From Pomacea canaliculata (Eukaryota; Mollusca; Gastropoda; Architaenioglossa; Ampullariidae): a stretch of DNA of 64,000 bases. Shown here piece by piece: positions 36,768 to 48,015 of the stretch (position 1 is its first letter; each line of letters starts with the position of its first letter). The position numbers and the translations under genes were made by a program. The stretch covers positions 28,759,927 through 28,823,926 of the forward strand of contig NC_037597.1 of assembly GCF_003073045.1 (NCBI RefSeq). The letters run 5' to 3'. The notes under the pieces were generated by a model. It was not told the DNA's origin. It saw only the letters and a list, made by a program, of their open reading frames with translations, and searched no databases.

Positions 36768-37644
36768 ACACCAGTATAGAATATCGGCGAGACTTTCGTT
36801 CAAACATACGTCCTTCGTCATGTAAGGGAGATAATTGTGTTCATAAAGGCCTAAACTATCTTATTTATTAAGTTTTTCTTTTAAACCACGAGCTGTATAG
36901 GCCTAAACAAAATTACAACAATGCATCAGCCCAATGTGAATACTGCATAACAAGTGAGCGGCCACCTGTGTTGAGTGCATAAAGAAAGAGTTAAGCTTTC
37001 ATCTATGTGAGAGGTTAGTTCTACTTACACAGCAAAAATCAAAATATGTAAATACATTGTAACTTTTTTCTTTTCTTCTACACTCATGGATCGATTTTTG
37101 GTGTCATATTTTTCTATCTTTTATGTAAATTGTTTGACTTTATGTTATAAATAATTATTTCAAAAATAACTTTCATGGGGTAAAAAATTATTGACTGTAA
37201 TTTTTATGTAAATAATGCTTATGTTCAAAAACAACTTTAATGCTTTAAATAATGTAAACTGTTAAAATAGTTTTTTGTTGTAAATAATAAAATCGTTTAA
37301 TGATATCTCTTGCCTACTATTTATGGGTTGTGAGGAAACGAGATTTTGAAAAGCTGTTGAATGTTTTCTTCATGGTGTGCAAGCCTGTGTACCAGTGTAA
37401 GTAAAAGTGAGAAAGGGTGAGGGATGCAGCAAGAGGGGAGTGGGAGTGGGGAATTTGATGGGAAAACACGACTTCTCATGGGTGATCGGTGGGAAGGTGG
37501 GTGGGTCTTTCGTGGGAAAACATGGGAACCCGTGGGAATTCCCTAAGAGGTCCCCTTAGGGTCCCGCCTCCAAAACCCGAGAGGGACCCAACTTTCTTCC
37601 CGAAGAGGTCCCATGAGGGACCCAAGAGTTCTTGCAGGCTGGGT

Positions 37645-37785
37645 AGGCACTGGCAACGTGATGTACACAGTGATGAAGGCAACGTGATGTACACAGTGAC
37701 ACTGACAACATGGTAGGCACTGGCAACGTGATGTACACAGTGATACTGACAACATGGTAGGCACTGGCAACGTGATGTACACAGG
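37645..37785. repeat. Second block of the 26-bp minisatellite
   Basis: Six or so copies of the same units as at 28740-29990 (ggcaacgtgatgtacacagt; tgacaacatggtaggcactg). It starts abruptly after unrelated sequence containing tcttgcaggctggg. Confidence 0.9.
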
Positions 37786-38600
37786 TCTGGTCTGCTAGCT
37801 TGATCACGTGATCCAACAAATTCTCACAGTGGGTGAGAAGTTAATGCACGTCCGCTTTTTTCGTACATCAAATTTTAGATGTAAATACTCGCTTTCCTTG
37901 ACGATGAGACTTGCGTGTGTGCAGATGACTAGGCCATGGCCGACAGGTATGATGATTAGTAAACAAAGGGAGACAAACGCAATGGACAGATTAAACGAGC
38001 TGCTGCTTTCAATTCTCCTTTATTGTAAATTTAATTTTAAGAATTTAAAACGAATTTTAAAACTTGAAATCGCGATCGACTGCGTGTACACCAACGAGTC
38101 AATATACAGTTATACAATATACATGTTGCCGGGTGGTGGCTGGGTCACGAAGAGGGAAACAAATAAACGTGTTTAACAGATTTTTCTTACGCTGCACATC
38201 AGACTTGTGTTGACCTTGTTTTGTTCAGCTTCGTGTAAACAAACAATTGTGATGTACTTTGAGAACACAAGGCAAGCTAGACAATTTCTTCAGGACGTCC
38301 ACCTCTTGTTTCCACACACCCTGCCTCTCCTTCAAAATACAATTTTAAAAACGAGTCTATCGCAATGGACCCAAAAATCTCTGGAGCTATTTATAGCAGC
38401 GGCGACGGTACCGGAAGTTACGTGAGTGGCAGAAGGGAAGCAGCTGAGAGATGAGTATGCAGTGGAGGAGGCAATGGAGGAGAGAGGCCGAGGCTGGCGA
38501 AGGGCGCCCGGCGCTGGCGCAGTCTGCGCGAGGTGGCCGCCATTCTGTGACGTGTCTCTCTGACGTCAGCATCCCACGGATCACAGCTGGAGGACAACCC
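37786..38600. other. Intergenic stretch with a GC-rich, promoter-like end
   Basis: No gene recognised. The 38380-38600 part is GC-rich and contains ggtggccgccattctgtgac, which resembles a YY1 site in a CpG promoter. Any transcript starting here could not be followed. Confidence 0.3.
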
Positions 38601-39085
38601 GTTGAGGAAATCAGAAGGACAGACAGAAAGAGGACGGTAGGACGGACGGACAAAAAAAGATAACTGTAGGACAGACAGAAATATTACAGTAGGACAGAGA
38701 GAAAGATGACAGTTGGACAGACAGAAGGATGACTGTAGGATAGACAGAAAGATGACTGTAGGACAGACAGAAATATTACAGTAGGACAGAGAGAAAGATG
38801 ACAGTTGGACAGACAGAAGGATGACTGTAGGATAGACAGAAAGATGACTGTAGGACAGACAGAAATATTACAGTAGGACAGAGAGAAAGATGACAGTTGG
38901 ACAGACAGAAGGATGACTGTAGGATAGACAGAAAGATGACTGTAGGACAGACAGAAAGATGACAGTTGGACAGACAGAAGGATGACTGTAGGATAGACAG
39001 AAATATTACAGTAGGACCAAGAGAAATACTGCAGTCGGACAGAGAGAAAGATTACAGTAGGACAGAGAAAAGGAGGTTATCGTCA
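38600..39085. repeat. Minisatellite of gacagacagaaagatgactg type
   Basis: Units of about 23-25 bp (gtaggacagacagaaagatg + act/aca), partly grouped in a higher-order block of about 90 bp repeated three times between 38690 and 38960. Confidence 0.88.
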
Positions 39086-39219
39086 CAACATTCAGTCTCC
39101 AGAAACATTTAGATACTGTCACCTGACACGTCTGCTCTCATCATGGGCAGATGGACTGGCAGACATGCTAACCTTTGGAATATTTGTAATGCGCAGAATT
39201 TGTGATCTTTTGTTTACAC

Positions 39220-39315
39220 AAACAGACAGACAGGCGGCCAGACAGACAGACAGACAGGCGGCCAGACAGACAGACAGACAGGCAGGAAGGCAGGCAGAAA
39301 GACAGACAGGCACAC
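39220..39315. repeat. cagacagacaggcggc microsatellite
   Basis: Runs of cagacagaca and ggcggcc. Low complexity; open frames are artefacts. Confidence 0.8.
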
Positions 39316-40413
39316 ATTCAGACAGTCTTACCTGTGAATTCTGTGATCATGTGACATTCAGTCTTACCTGTTTCGCAACTTCAGCAGGTCATCGTTGTTA
39401 TTGCGATCCACTCTGTTACCTGAAGTGTCTTGATTGTCTACAATACAAGGTGAGGTAGCCCCATCAGCACCAGTTGTTCTACAAAAATCTCGCTAACACC
39501 TGCTATACCTGCGTCACTCTTACACATTAGCATGTCACATACACCTGAGCATATATCCCACCTGGGTGAGCAAGACACACTTGAACATACAGCACACACC
39601 CGAGCACTAACTGTTGAAAGTCATCGTCTGCATCTGCCAGTCGCACATATTCAGGTCGCTGGTGGCTGGCTCATCGGGAAACAGAATGACGTCTACCTGG
39701 GCTGGCCTACACCTGTGGACTGATCACAGGGTTTCATCTTCAGATTGAAAGAAACTCTCATCTTGAGAAATGTCAAAATCTCTCACTGACTCCGGACGGT
39801 ACTGTCGCCATTTTCCAGATGATGCTTGTTTACTAGCATGATGATTTGACGGGCTTGCAGATGACTGTGCACGTGACTGTCCCACTGGATGTCACGCCTT
39901 TCATTCCCTCGCCTACCACCACTGCCAAAGCTGTGGCAAGGACAGGAATCATTTCTCACTTTCATCACCACTCACATGTTTGAAGATCGACATTGCCTCG
40001 TTGATCCTCGATAGGATCGTATCCGGAGATGACAGACGTTGATGCAGTGGATGAAGTTCATGGTATGTGTGAGAGGTCATAGGTGTGCGTGTGTGTTAAA
40101 TCTTACATACATATATACACTGTATATACATTCTGCTATGCTTACATGTATAAATTATTTTCGTGAGCAAACAATTTCTGTCCTGGATTATGCCTGGTAC
40201 CGACAATAAAGACTAGTTGGATGGTTCCTGCAGACACTGGCCCCGGGGAACTGGGCTCGTGGGGGACAGGATATATCTCATTTCCCGCGCCGACATCACG
40301 TTACAGGGGAACACCACGTGACACCTTGCTCTACACCAGACAAAAGACTTAACGACGTGTGTGACGTAAAGTACACAAAAACTAGTCAACACACAATCAT
40401 GCAAATACACATG

Positions 40414-41896
40414 TCAACAAAGAGTTGCACTCCTGTCCGTGCTAGTGGTAGTTGTGGTGTTACAGTGCGCAGTTAGCTGCCCCTTCTCACCTGCAATCTC
40501 AGCATAGGGGCCGCTGCTTCTCCGCGGCACCGACAGCCGGGGCTGGGTGGAGAGCCGGGGCTGGGTGGAGAGCCGGGGCTGGGTGGAGAGCCGGGGCTGG
40601 GTGGAGAGCCGGGGCTGGGTGGAGAGCCGGGGCTGGGTGGAGAGCCGGGGCTGGGTGGAGAGCCGGGGAGATGCTGAAAAGCGCTTGGCTGCTGGGTTGA
40701 GGCTGAGACGAGGAAGGTTCTCGTAGGTCTGAGGGAAGTCCTGGGGGGACTGAGCCAGGTTCTCGTAGGTCTGAGGGAAGTCCTGGGGGGACTGAGCCAG
40801 GTTCTCGTAGGTCTGAGGGAAGTCCTGGGGGGGCTGAGCCAGGTTCTCGTAGGTCTGAGGGAAGTCCTGGGGGGACTGAGCCAGGTTGTCGTAGGTCTGA
40901 GGGAAGTCCTGGGGGGGCTGAGCCAGGTTGTCGTAGGTCTGAGGGAAGTCCTGGGGGGGCTGAGCCAGGTTGTCGTAGGTCTGAGGGAAGTCCTGGGGGG
41001 GCTGAGCCAGGTTGTCGTAGGTCTGAGGGAAGTCCTGGGGGGGCTGAGCCAGGTTGTCGTAGGTCTGAGGGAAGTCCTGGGGGTACTGAGCCAGGTTGTC
41101 GTAGACCGGGGACTGTGACGGGGAGGTTAAGGCGGTTGACTGACTTTGTGTAGGGTCGCTTGACTGGGTACCTGTCTGGCTAGGTGAAAGGGTGACTGGC
41201 TGGCCGTCTGTCTGACTGTCCGTCGTGGTCACATCCCAGTCCGAGTCCTGGGTGACGTCACTAGCATCACTAGCCACCAGTGGCAGCTGCTGACTTTTGA
41301 TGTAGCCGTCTGCTAGGTCGGCTGAAACACAAAACCCTGAAGTGACTGACAGGCAAGTGAAGGCCACGTCATAGCCACACATTAATTATGAGAGTAATGA
41401 TACACTAGCAGAATGGTAGCGGCTACAGGCATGTGTTGCTCACCGTCTGTAGTCCAGTAGCTTTGTGGATGAGGGACCTCATTTCTAGACGTAGTAGTTT
41501 CTTCCTCAACTACTGACACCTGCCCTGTGTGTCTGGCAACCATTGCCTCTCTCCCTATACCCTCCTCAACTATTGCCACCTTCTTGCTCCAGCAAGGTGC
41601 ACATGTTGGGGGAACTTTCTTTTTCTTGAGGGTTACACTACAAAACGACCCTCAAGCACTCGCTATAAGACGCCGCAACACCACAAAGACGGTTACACCA
41701 CCAAAAGCAAGGGTAGTAGCTCTAAAACACTCGCCAGTCGCCACCATACCCGAAACATGGTTAACCCTCTCGCTGTTTAGTTCCTCTACATTTCAGGCAT
41801 TTGTGGAGAGTGAAACAACTCGCTAGACATTTACTATCCAGGTACATCCCATTCCTTGTGGCGGGACTTGCAATCGTCAAATTATTATATATAACA

Positions 41897-41946
<50 letters not shown>

Positions 41947-42271
41947 ATCATCATCATCATCATTATCCGCTTCTAAAGATAGTGCTAACCAGAAGTCACC
42001 TTTAGGAGGCCACAGAAGATAGCCGGCTGATGGTGCTTCAGGGTCTCCCGAGTCTATCGCCGTCTTGAAGGACGTGAGGAGCAGTCGGGTCAACATCATC
42101 ACCGCCAGCTGTCACACACATGTAACGTCGTCACGATACAGCTGTCACACACACACGGGTGTAACGTCGTCACGATACAGCTGTCTCTCTCTCACACACA
42201 CACACACATGTAACGTCGTCACGATACAGCTGTCACACACACACGGGTGTAACGTCGTCACGATACAGCTG

Positions 42272-42343
<72 letters not shown>

Positions 42344-42473
42344 CGTCGTCACGATACAGCTGTCTCTCACACACACACACGCATGTAACGTCGTCACGAT
42401 ACAGCTGTCACACACATGTAACGTCGTCACGATGCAGCTGTCACACACATGTAACGTCGTCACGATACAGCTG

Positions 42474-42504
<31 letters not shown>

Positions 42505-45500
42505 TGTAACGTCGTCACGATACAGCTGTCTCTCACACACACACACATGTAACGTCGTCACGATACAGCTGTCTCACACACACACACACACATGTAACGT
42601 CGTCACGATACAGCTGTCACACACATGTAACGTCGTCACAATACAGCTGTCTCTCTCTCACACACACACACATGTAACGTCGTCACGATACTGCTGTCTC
42701 TCTCTCACACACACACACGTGTAACGTCGTCACGATACTGCTGTCACACACACACACACGGTGTGTGATCTGTACACATTTACATGTAACTCACAACTAC
42801 ACATCCCAGTAATTCGTCGTCACCACTTGTTTGTTTGTCCGTCCCTCGTACTATTGCCTGTGTCCGTGTCTCATTCCTGACGTAAGCGCTAAGAGCTCTG
42901 TAGGCGTGTGAGCATGCGCATTACAAATCTTATAATAATTATTACTATAAGAGATCTCATTGATCAGGTGAGTGACATCTCTACAGGTGACGAGTGTCCT
43001 ACAGGTGGCAACAGCTACAACAGGGACTTGGGACAACACGATGCCGGTGATGTGATGACGGACATTTATGTCTCTGGACTGCTGATTGTTTGCTGAGACC
43101 AACTCAGCCTCCCGCAAAGTTGTCGGCTGTCACGTCTCGGCCAACCATTTGCTGTTTAATATCCGAAACGAACCACGATAATATTCTTAAAATCAACAAT
43201 AGACGCAATAAATTTGTTACTTAGTTACTTTTTATTTATTTATATTCCTATATATTTAGGCCTTCGACCTCCAGTTGCCATGACTTGGCGCCAATAAACT
43301 GAAAACACATCAGACCATAAACTAAGCTTTTGTACCTCCGTCAACACAGGAGTTCGCATCGTCTGCTTGTCCTTTTGCTATTTTAGTGTTCAATAGCTAA
43401 GCCACAAGCCACTTTGTGCTTTGGCCTCGTTCTAGAAGTCAACGTGGGGACCAGTCATCTCAAGAAAGACGTCCGTGATGTGATGGTATTATGTCCGTCA
43501 GACGGGAGGACAGACACCTTGTGACAACACAAGATACATACCTGTGCAAAACATATGATCAGAAGGAAGATTCCAATACCGCGCAGAACTGAATACGCAA
43601 AAAAGTCCATCAGTGCCTGACGACAACCGGCGGTGTAGAGGGTGACGCCCATGAGGTGGTTGTAGTTGTAGTGCAACTGCCGCTGGGTCACGTGATGGTG
43701 GATGCAAGGTCGCGGGGACGCGGGGTCACAGCAGCTGAAGGGAACGTCGTCGTTGAGATAAGCGTCGCCAACCTTGAATCTGAGGCAAGTGTCACTAAGG
43801 TGAGTTCAGCTCATCTCACACTTACATCCGATGGTGGCTTGGCAGGCGTGAGTGTCACTGGATAGGTGTGTAGGTGGTTGTATGTATAGAGGATAGGTGT
43901 GTAGATGGCTGTGTGTATAGGTTGTTGTATGTATAGAGGATAGGTGTGTAGATAGCTGTGTGTATAGAGGATAGGTGTGTAGATGGCTGTGTGTATAGGT
44001 GTATAGGTGGTTGTGTGTAGAGGATAGGTGTGTAGATGGCTGTGTGTATAGGTTGTTGTATGTATAGAGGATAGGTGTGTAGATAGCTGTGTGTATAGAG
44101 GATAGGTGTGTAGATGGCTGTGTGTATAGAGGATAGGTGTGTAGATGGCTGTGTGTATAGGTGTATAGGTGGTTGTATGTATAGAGGATAGGTGTGTAGG
44201 TGGCTGTGTGTATAGGTGTATAGGTGGTTGTGTGTATAGAGGATAGGTGTGTAGATGGCTGTGTGTATAGGTGTATAGGTGGTTGTATGTATAGAGGATA
44301 GGTGTGTAGGTGGCTGTGTGTATAGGTGTATAGGTGGTTGTGTGTATAGAGGATAGGTGTGTAGATGGCTGTGTGTATAGGTGTGTAGGTGATTGTATGT
44401 ATAGAGGATAGGTGTGTAGATGGCTGTGTGTATAGAGGATAGGTGTGTAGATGGCTGTGTGTATAGGTGTGTAGGTGATTGTATGTATAGAAGATAGGTG
44501 TGTAGATGGCTGTGTATAGAGGATAGGTGTATAGGTGGTTGTGTATATGTGTTTGTATGTATAGGTGGATGTGGGGATAAGTAGATAGATGGTTGTGTGT
44601 ATCAGTGGATAGGTGAATAGATGGTTGTGTGGATAGGTGTATAAATAATTGGGTGTGTAGGTGGTTGGGTGGATAGGTGAGAGCGTATTTTTGTGAGGAG
44701 GTTCTGACAGTAAAAATCTGAATATACATCAATGATGACACAGATGTCCTGTAAACTAGTCACTTGTAAAGGTTCGACTTAACCACGATAGGTTTCCAAT
44801 CACGTTGGGGGATTCATCTTGTCTTACTAGTTTGCGATCTATGTTCGAACCGGGTTGAGAGCTTTTTCCTAGTTTAGAGCAAACTCAAGATCGTTGATGA
44901 TCACTGATCGTTCTGAACCAGACGGGGAAGGATGGCAGACGGCTTATCGCTAGCTAGTGAGTGTGACAACGGCGCTGACCGATCGTGACTAGAGCTCACC
45001 TGTAGCTGCCACACCTGGTGCAGTTGTCAATCAGCTGTCATGACCAGGTACCGGAAAGGACAAGCAGAACCTTCATCACACTTGTGACAAGACAGAAACG
45101 CACCTTTGCACTTCCTTGGGGTCGGCCACCAGCACCTCCTGCGGCACCCAGGGTATTTTGAACCAGTCACCGTAGCCTTCGTCCCCGCAGCATTTATAAT
45201 TTATCTGCAGGATGTCCACTCGCGTCTTGATCTCGCCATCCTTGGAGTAGGCGGCCAGCGCGCGCCTCAGACCCGCGCGGAACTGGTCCGGCAGCTGAAC
45301 CAGCTGTCACAGGACACGTCACTTCGGTCACTTACAGATTTCTATACAGCTGATTGGCTTACGTCGCAGCCATCCAGTGATCTGCTTTTCCTTTACTCTA
45401 CCCTCTCCTCTACATTTCTCTACACAGCTTTCTCTACAATCTACCATCATTTTGTCTACACGATGTCCTAAAAGTTATTAGAGCGTTTCAAGAGAGAGAG

Positions 45501-47734
45501 AGAGAGGACGAACTGATGAAAGTGAGAGAGTTGATGAGCGTGCGTGATGTGCAGGTGACGTGTGAGTGACGTGCCTGAACAAAACAGTAGATGGAAGTGG
45601 CGAGGATGAGTAAGGTGGAGGCGAGCCCCAAGAGGTTGGTCGCAGTCAGAAGACCCAGAGAGCTACTGCGGGTACTCAGCTGACGGGCCCGCGCCATGAC
45701 CACCAACACCAGCGCCGTCAAGAAGTTAATCACACCTGCAAAGAGCAAAGGTCACGAAAAATACATGGGAAATGCGTTCTGATTTGTTTTTATTAGCACA
45801 AAGCCACTTTCGTTGTATTGTTTGCGAAACCATGATATAGCGATTATAGACTTCAGGGGAGCCGGAATTTTTCTTTCACTTTAAGCATCTGCACGTAGTT
45901 GTTTGCTCTTTTCCAGAATCTTTAACTGGTGACTCCTTAGTTACATCCATCAAGGAATACAGTCCGCCTTTTGCCAAGTTGGCGTGTGAAGGACGTGGAG
46001 CATGATGGCGGCCTCCAGACCGCGTGAGTGGATATCCGTCTGTTACGACAGCGGTTGCTTTTGGTGCTGCAAAAATAGTCATCTTCGTAGTCCCAGCAGC
46101 ACTGCCAGTTGTGGCAAGAGTGGAATGTTTGTCAATCGAAAACAATAAGTACTAATATGTGGATGCATCCACAAGTCTGCCAGTCACAGTTAGCGATATC
46201 AGAAGATATCCCGTCACCATCTCAATCGTTCCAACAAATTCCTCGGGTCGCGTGCTTCTGGTCAGCCTTGTGGTGCTGACCCTGGCTGCTCAAGTTTGCC
46301 CCACACTCTTGTAGGCGTGACCCTGTGACGACAGAACATCCTACACACAAACATCACATACCTACAGAGCTGCCATGCTGGCAAAGCTCCTTGCGCCGGA
46401 TACGATCACAGCCCGGTGCAGCCTCCCTTAGTGACTCCAGCTTTCCACACTTCTTTCATCGGTCAAGTAAAGACAACCCATCCCCACATGGGGCCAGCTA
46501 ATCCCGGCGAGAAAATCCGAGGCTCACAACTCATTTTTGAGGACGTAATGGACCACGTGATGAAGGTAAAACCCAGGGACGTAGTTATGACGCCCGGGAC
46601 AACATGGGGAACTTCATGGAAAGTCTCTTGTTTCCGAAGTTATAAAGCGATGTCCAGACCTGGCGGACACTACTTCATGCTTCTTTACCCCAGGGCACCT
46701 TCGCTACCGCCATGTAAGTGCGGCTCCGGGGGTAAAACAACACATCCGAGGTCTGACATCGCTTTCTAACTTCTGAAACAAGAAACTCTTCCTTGAATTC
46801 GCCATGTTGCCCTAGGCCAGTGATGCACAACCTTTTTCGGCCTGCGGGCCATATCCATTTCGGACAGCCGTGTCGCGGGCCACTTCACCGCAAAAATACA
46901 AAAAAAAAAAAAAATAGAGCAGATACCATTTTTTATTAGAAACAAGTTGTACTTACCATTAATTATGTGGTAATTAGTGGGATATTTGAAGTTGTTTTCC
47001 CGAAACCAACTTCTGAATGTCCGGCTGCATCGTAGATCGAGACACCAAGTCAGAGCACTGAATAGAAATGTTCGTCCATCGAAAAAAAAGATTGAGAGAC
47101 GTCCCTACGTGGAGATAAATATTTCTTCTTCCCTTTTTTTCGTTTTTTTTTTTTTTTTATTACTAACATGCCGATTTCCTGCACTGTGGGCAGAAGTTTC
47201 GCGGGCCGGATGGCACCGCGTCGCGGGCCGGATATGGCCCGCGGGCCGTAGGTTGGGCATCCCTGCCCTAGGGCAACGCCGTACCCTCGCTTCATCACTA
47301 TGGTCCCAGGAGAGAAAGGAACAACATATTTATCACATAGCCGTCACAGCACAACAACCACATACCCGTTACAGCTAACATAATTGTCACTGACAGCCAG
47401 GATGACTGCCATTACCCGTCACACCATAGCAAACTGCCACATGCCAGTTACAACCAGCAGGACTGCCGCTTCTCGTACAATCACAGTACCCATGACAACC
47501 AGAATAGCCACCACACACCTGTCACAGCTCGCATCACCTCCACATACCCGTCACAGCCAGCATGATGGGTAGGACTTCCGTGGCCACGCCCTGCACCAGC
47601 TCCAGCTCCGTGTCCACCACAGACGACAGGAAGGCAGCGGTGCCCATCATGGATGCTGACAATGGCAAGGCCACGAAGCCCATGGTGATGACCAGCGCCG
47701 CCAGAAAACGGCGGTTGCTCTCCGAAAACTTCAT
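40414..47734 (-). CDS. PRPH2: Peripherin-2/ROM1-type tetraspanin with repeat-rich cytoplasmic tail (6 exons)
   Basis: Minus-strand exons: 47734-47548, 45735-45575, 45303 (or 45294)-45104, 43779-43542, 41519-41444, 41321-40414. Phases match throughout; exon 2 uses a GC donor. Product: 589 (or 586) residues. Four membrane segments lie near 9-36, 52-77, 89-115 and 241-261. The large loop has the family's INYKCCGDEGYGDWFKIPW, VPFSCCDPASPRPC and an AGC cysteine, very close to vertebrate peripherin-2 (EFKCCGNNGFRDWFEIQW, VPFSCCNPSSPRPC). Peripherins curve photoreceptor disc membranes; a sensory-membrane role here is inferred. Only six loop cysteines are seen; I find no match for the seventh (human Cys150, intermolecular disulfide). 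The tail of about 325 residues carries ten YDNL/YENL 14-mers, then seven PRLSTQ repeats. A donor-like site (gcag|gtgaga) at 40491/40490 could allow an alternative C-terminus. Confidence 0.82.
40540..40670 (-). repeat. 18-bp coding repeat (PRLSTQ)
   Basis: Seven copies of an 18-bp unit encoding PRLSTQ plus a partial eighth (PRLSV), in the last exon of the peripherin-like gene. Basic residue then Ser (RLS) resembles a basophilic kinase site. Confidence 0.92.
40708..41107 (-). repeat. 42-bp coding repeat (YDNLAQPPQDFPQT)
   Basis: Nine full 14-residue units and a partial tenth in the last exon of the peripherin-like gene. Six units start YDNL and four YENL. The copies are in frame and differ mostly by single substitutions (P/S, D/E). 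Confidence 0.93.
41897..41970. repeat. (ATC)n microsatellite
   Basis: About 22 ATC units; the His-rich frame across it is an artefact. It lies in an intron of the peripherin-like gene. Confidence 0.95.
42100..42760. repeat. Composite minisatellite with variable microsatellite spacers
   Basis: About 14 copies of a near-invariant core, gtaacgtcgtcacgatacag + ctgtc, separated by (CT)n(CA)n spacers of 5 to 60 bp. It lies in intron 4 of the peripherin-like gene. Spacers are low-complexity, not unique, so it is not a CRISPR array. Confidence 0.9.
42900..43440 (+). repeat. Unnamed dispersed repeat, copy 1
   Basis: Shares five blocks, in the same order, with 62080-62690: gctgagaccaac, cggctgtcacgtctcggcca, ataaatttgttacttagtta, gagttcgcatcgtctgct and tttggcctcgttct. 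It is probably a mobile element of unknown class, in an intron of the peripherin-like gene. Confidence 0.6.
43865..44650. repeat. Minisatellite of gtgtgtagatggctgtgtgt type
   Basis: More than 25 units of about 28-31 bp combining agaggataggtgtgtagatg and gctgtgtgtataggtgtata, in intron 3 of the peripherin-like gene. The 311-residue minus-strand frame (YTPILYTHNHL type) is a repeat artefact. Confidence 0.92.
45736..46815. other. First intron of the peripherin-like gene, left part
   Basis: No exon recognised. Frames of 89 residues (minus, 45876-46145) and 117 residues (plus, 46416-46769) have no known motif. Confidence 0.4.
46818..47270. mobile_element. hAT-type MITE rich in gcgggcc
   Basis: Terminal inverted repeats CAGTGATGCACAACCTTTTT and, reverse-complemented from the right end, CAGGGATGCCCAACCTACGG; both ends contain cggcccgcgggcc-type sequence. 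Flanks ccctaggc and ccctaggg match at 7 of 8 bases, fitting an 8-bp target duplication. No coding capacity; it sits in intron 1 of the peripherin-like gene. Confidence 0.85.
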
Positions 47735-47754
47735 GTGATGGCTGTGAAGGGTTG

Positions 47755-48015
47755 TCTGGTCTCTGACTTCGTGAGGTGTCACCGAGGTCACCTGGTCTCT
47801 GACTACGTGAGGTGTGTCACTGAGGTCACCTGGTCTCTGACTACATGAGGTGTGTCACCGAGGTCAACTGGTCTCTGACTACGTGAGGTGTGTCACCGAG
47901 GTCACCTGGTCTCTGACTACATGAGGTGTGTCACCGAGGTCAACTGGTCTCTGACTACGTGAGGTGTGTCACCGAGGTCACCTGGTCTCTGACTACGTGA
48001 GGTGTGTCACCAGCT
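47755..48015. repeat. 38-bp minisatellite just upstream of the peripherin-like start codon
   Basis: Seven copies of a unit containing gaggtgtgtcaccgaggtca + cctggtctctgactac. It begins about 20 bp upstream of the ATG at 47734, so it lies in the 5' UTR or promoter. Confidence 0.9.

Noticed and set aside
39119-39313. Cys-rich minus-strand frame (CLSACLPACLS)
   Set aside because: A cagaca/ggcggc microsatellite read in one frame.
41897-41970. Poly-His open frame
   Set aside because: A simple (ATC)n run in an intron.
42100-42760. CRISPR-like array (conserved repeat, variable spacers)
   Set aside because: Spacers are CT/CA microsatellites rather than unique sequence, and the genome is animal. 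It is a composite minisatellite.
43806-44741. 311-residue minus-strand frame (HLHTYPLYTQ type)
   Set aside because: It covers a gtgtgtagatggctg minisatellite within an intron and has no non-repeat domain.
45876-46145. 89-residue minus-strand frame in the peripherin-like intron
   Set aside because: No motif, and including it as an exon is not needed for the phase-continuous gene model.
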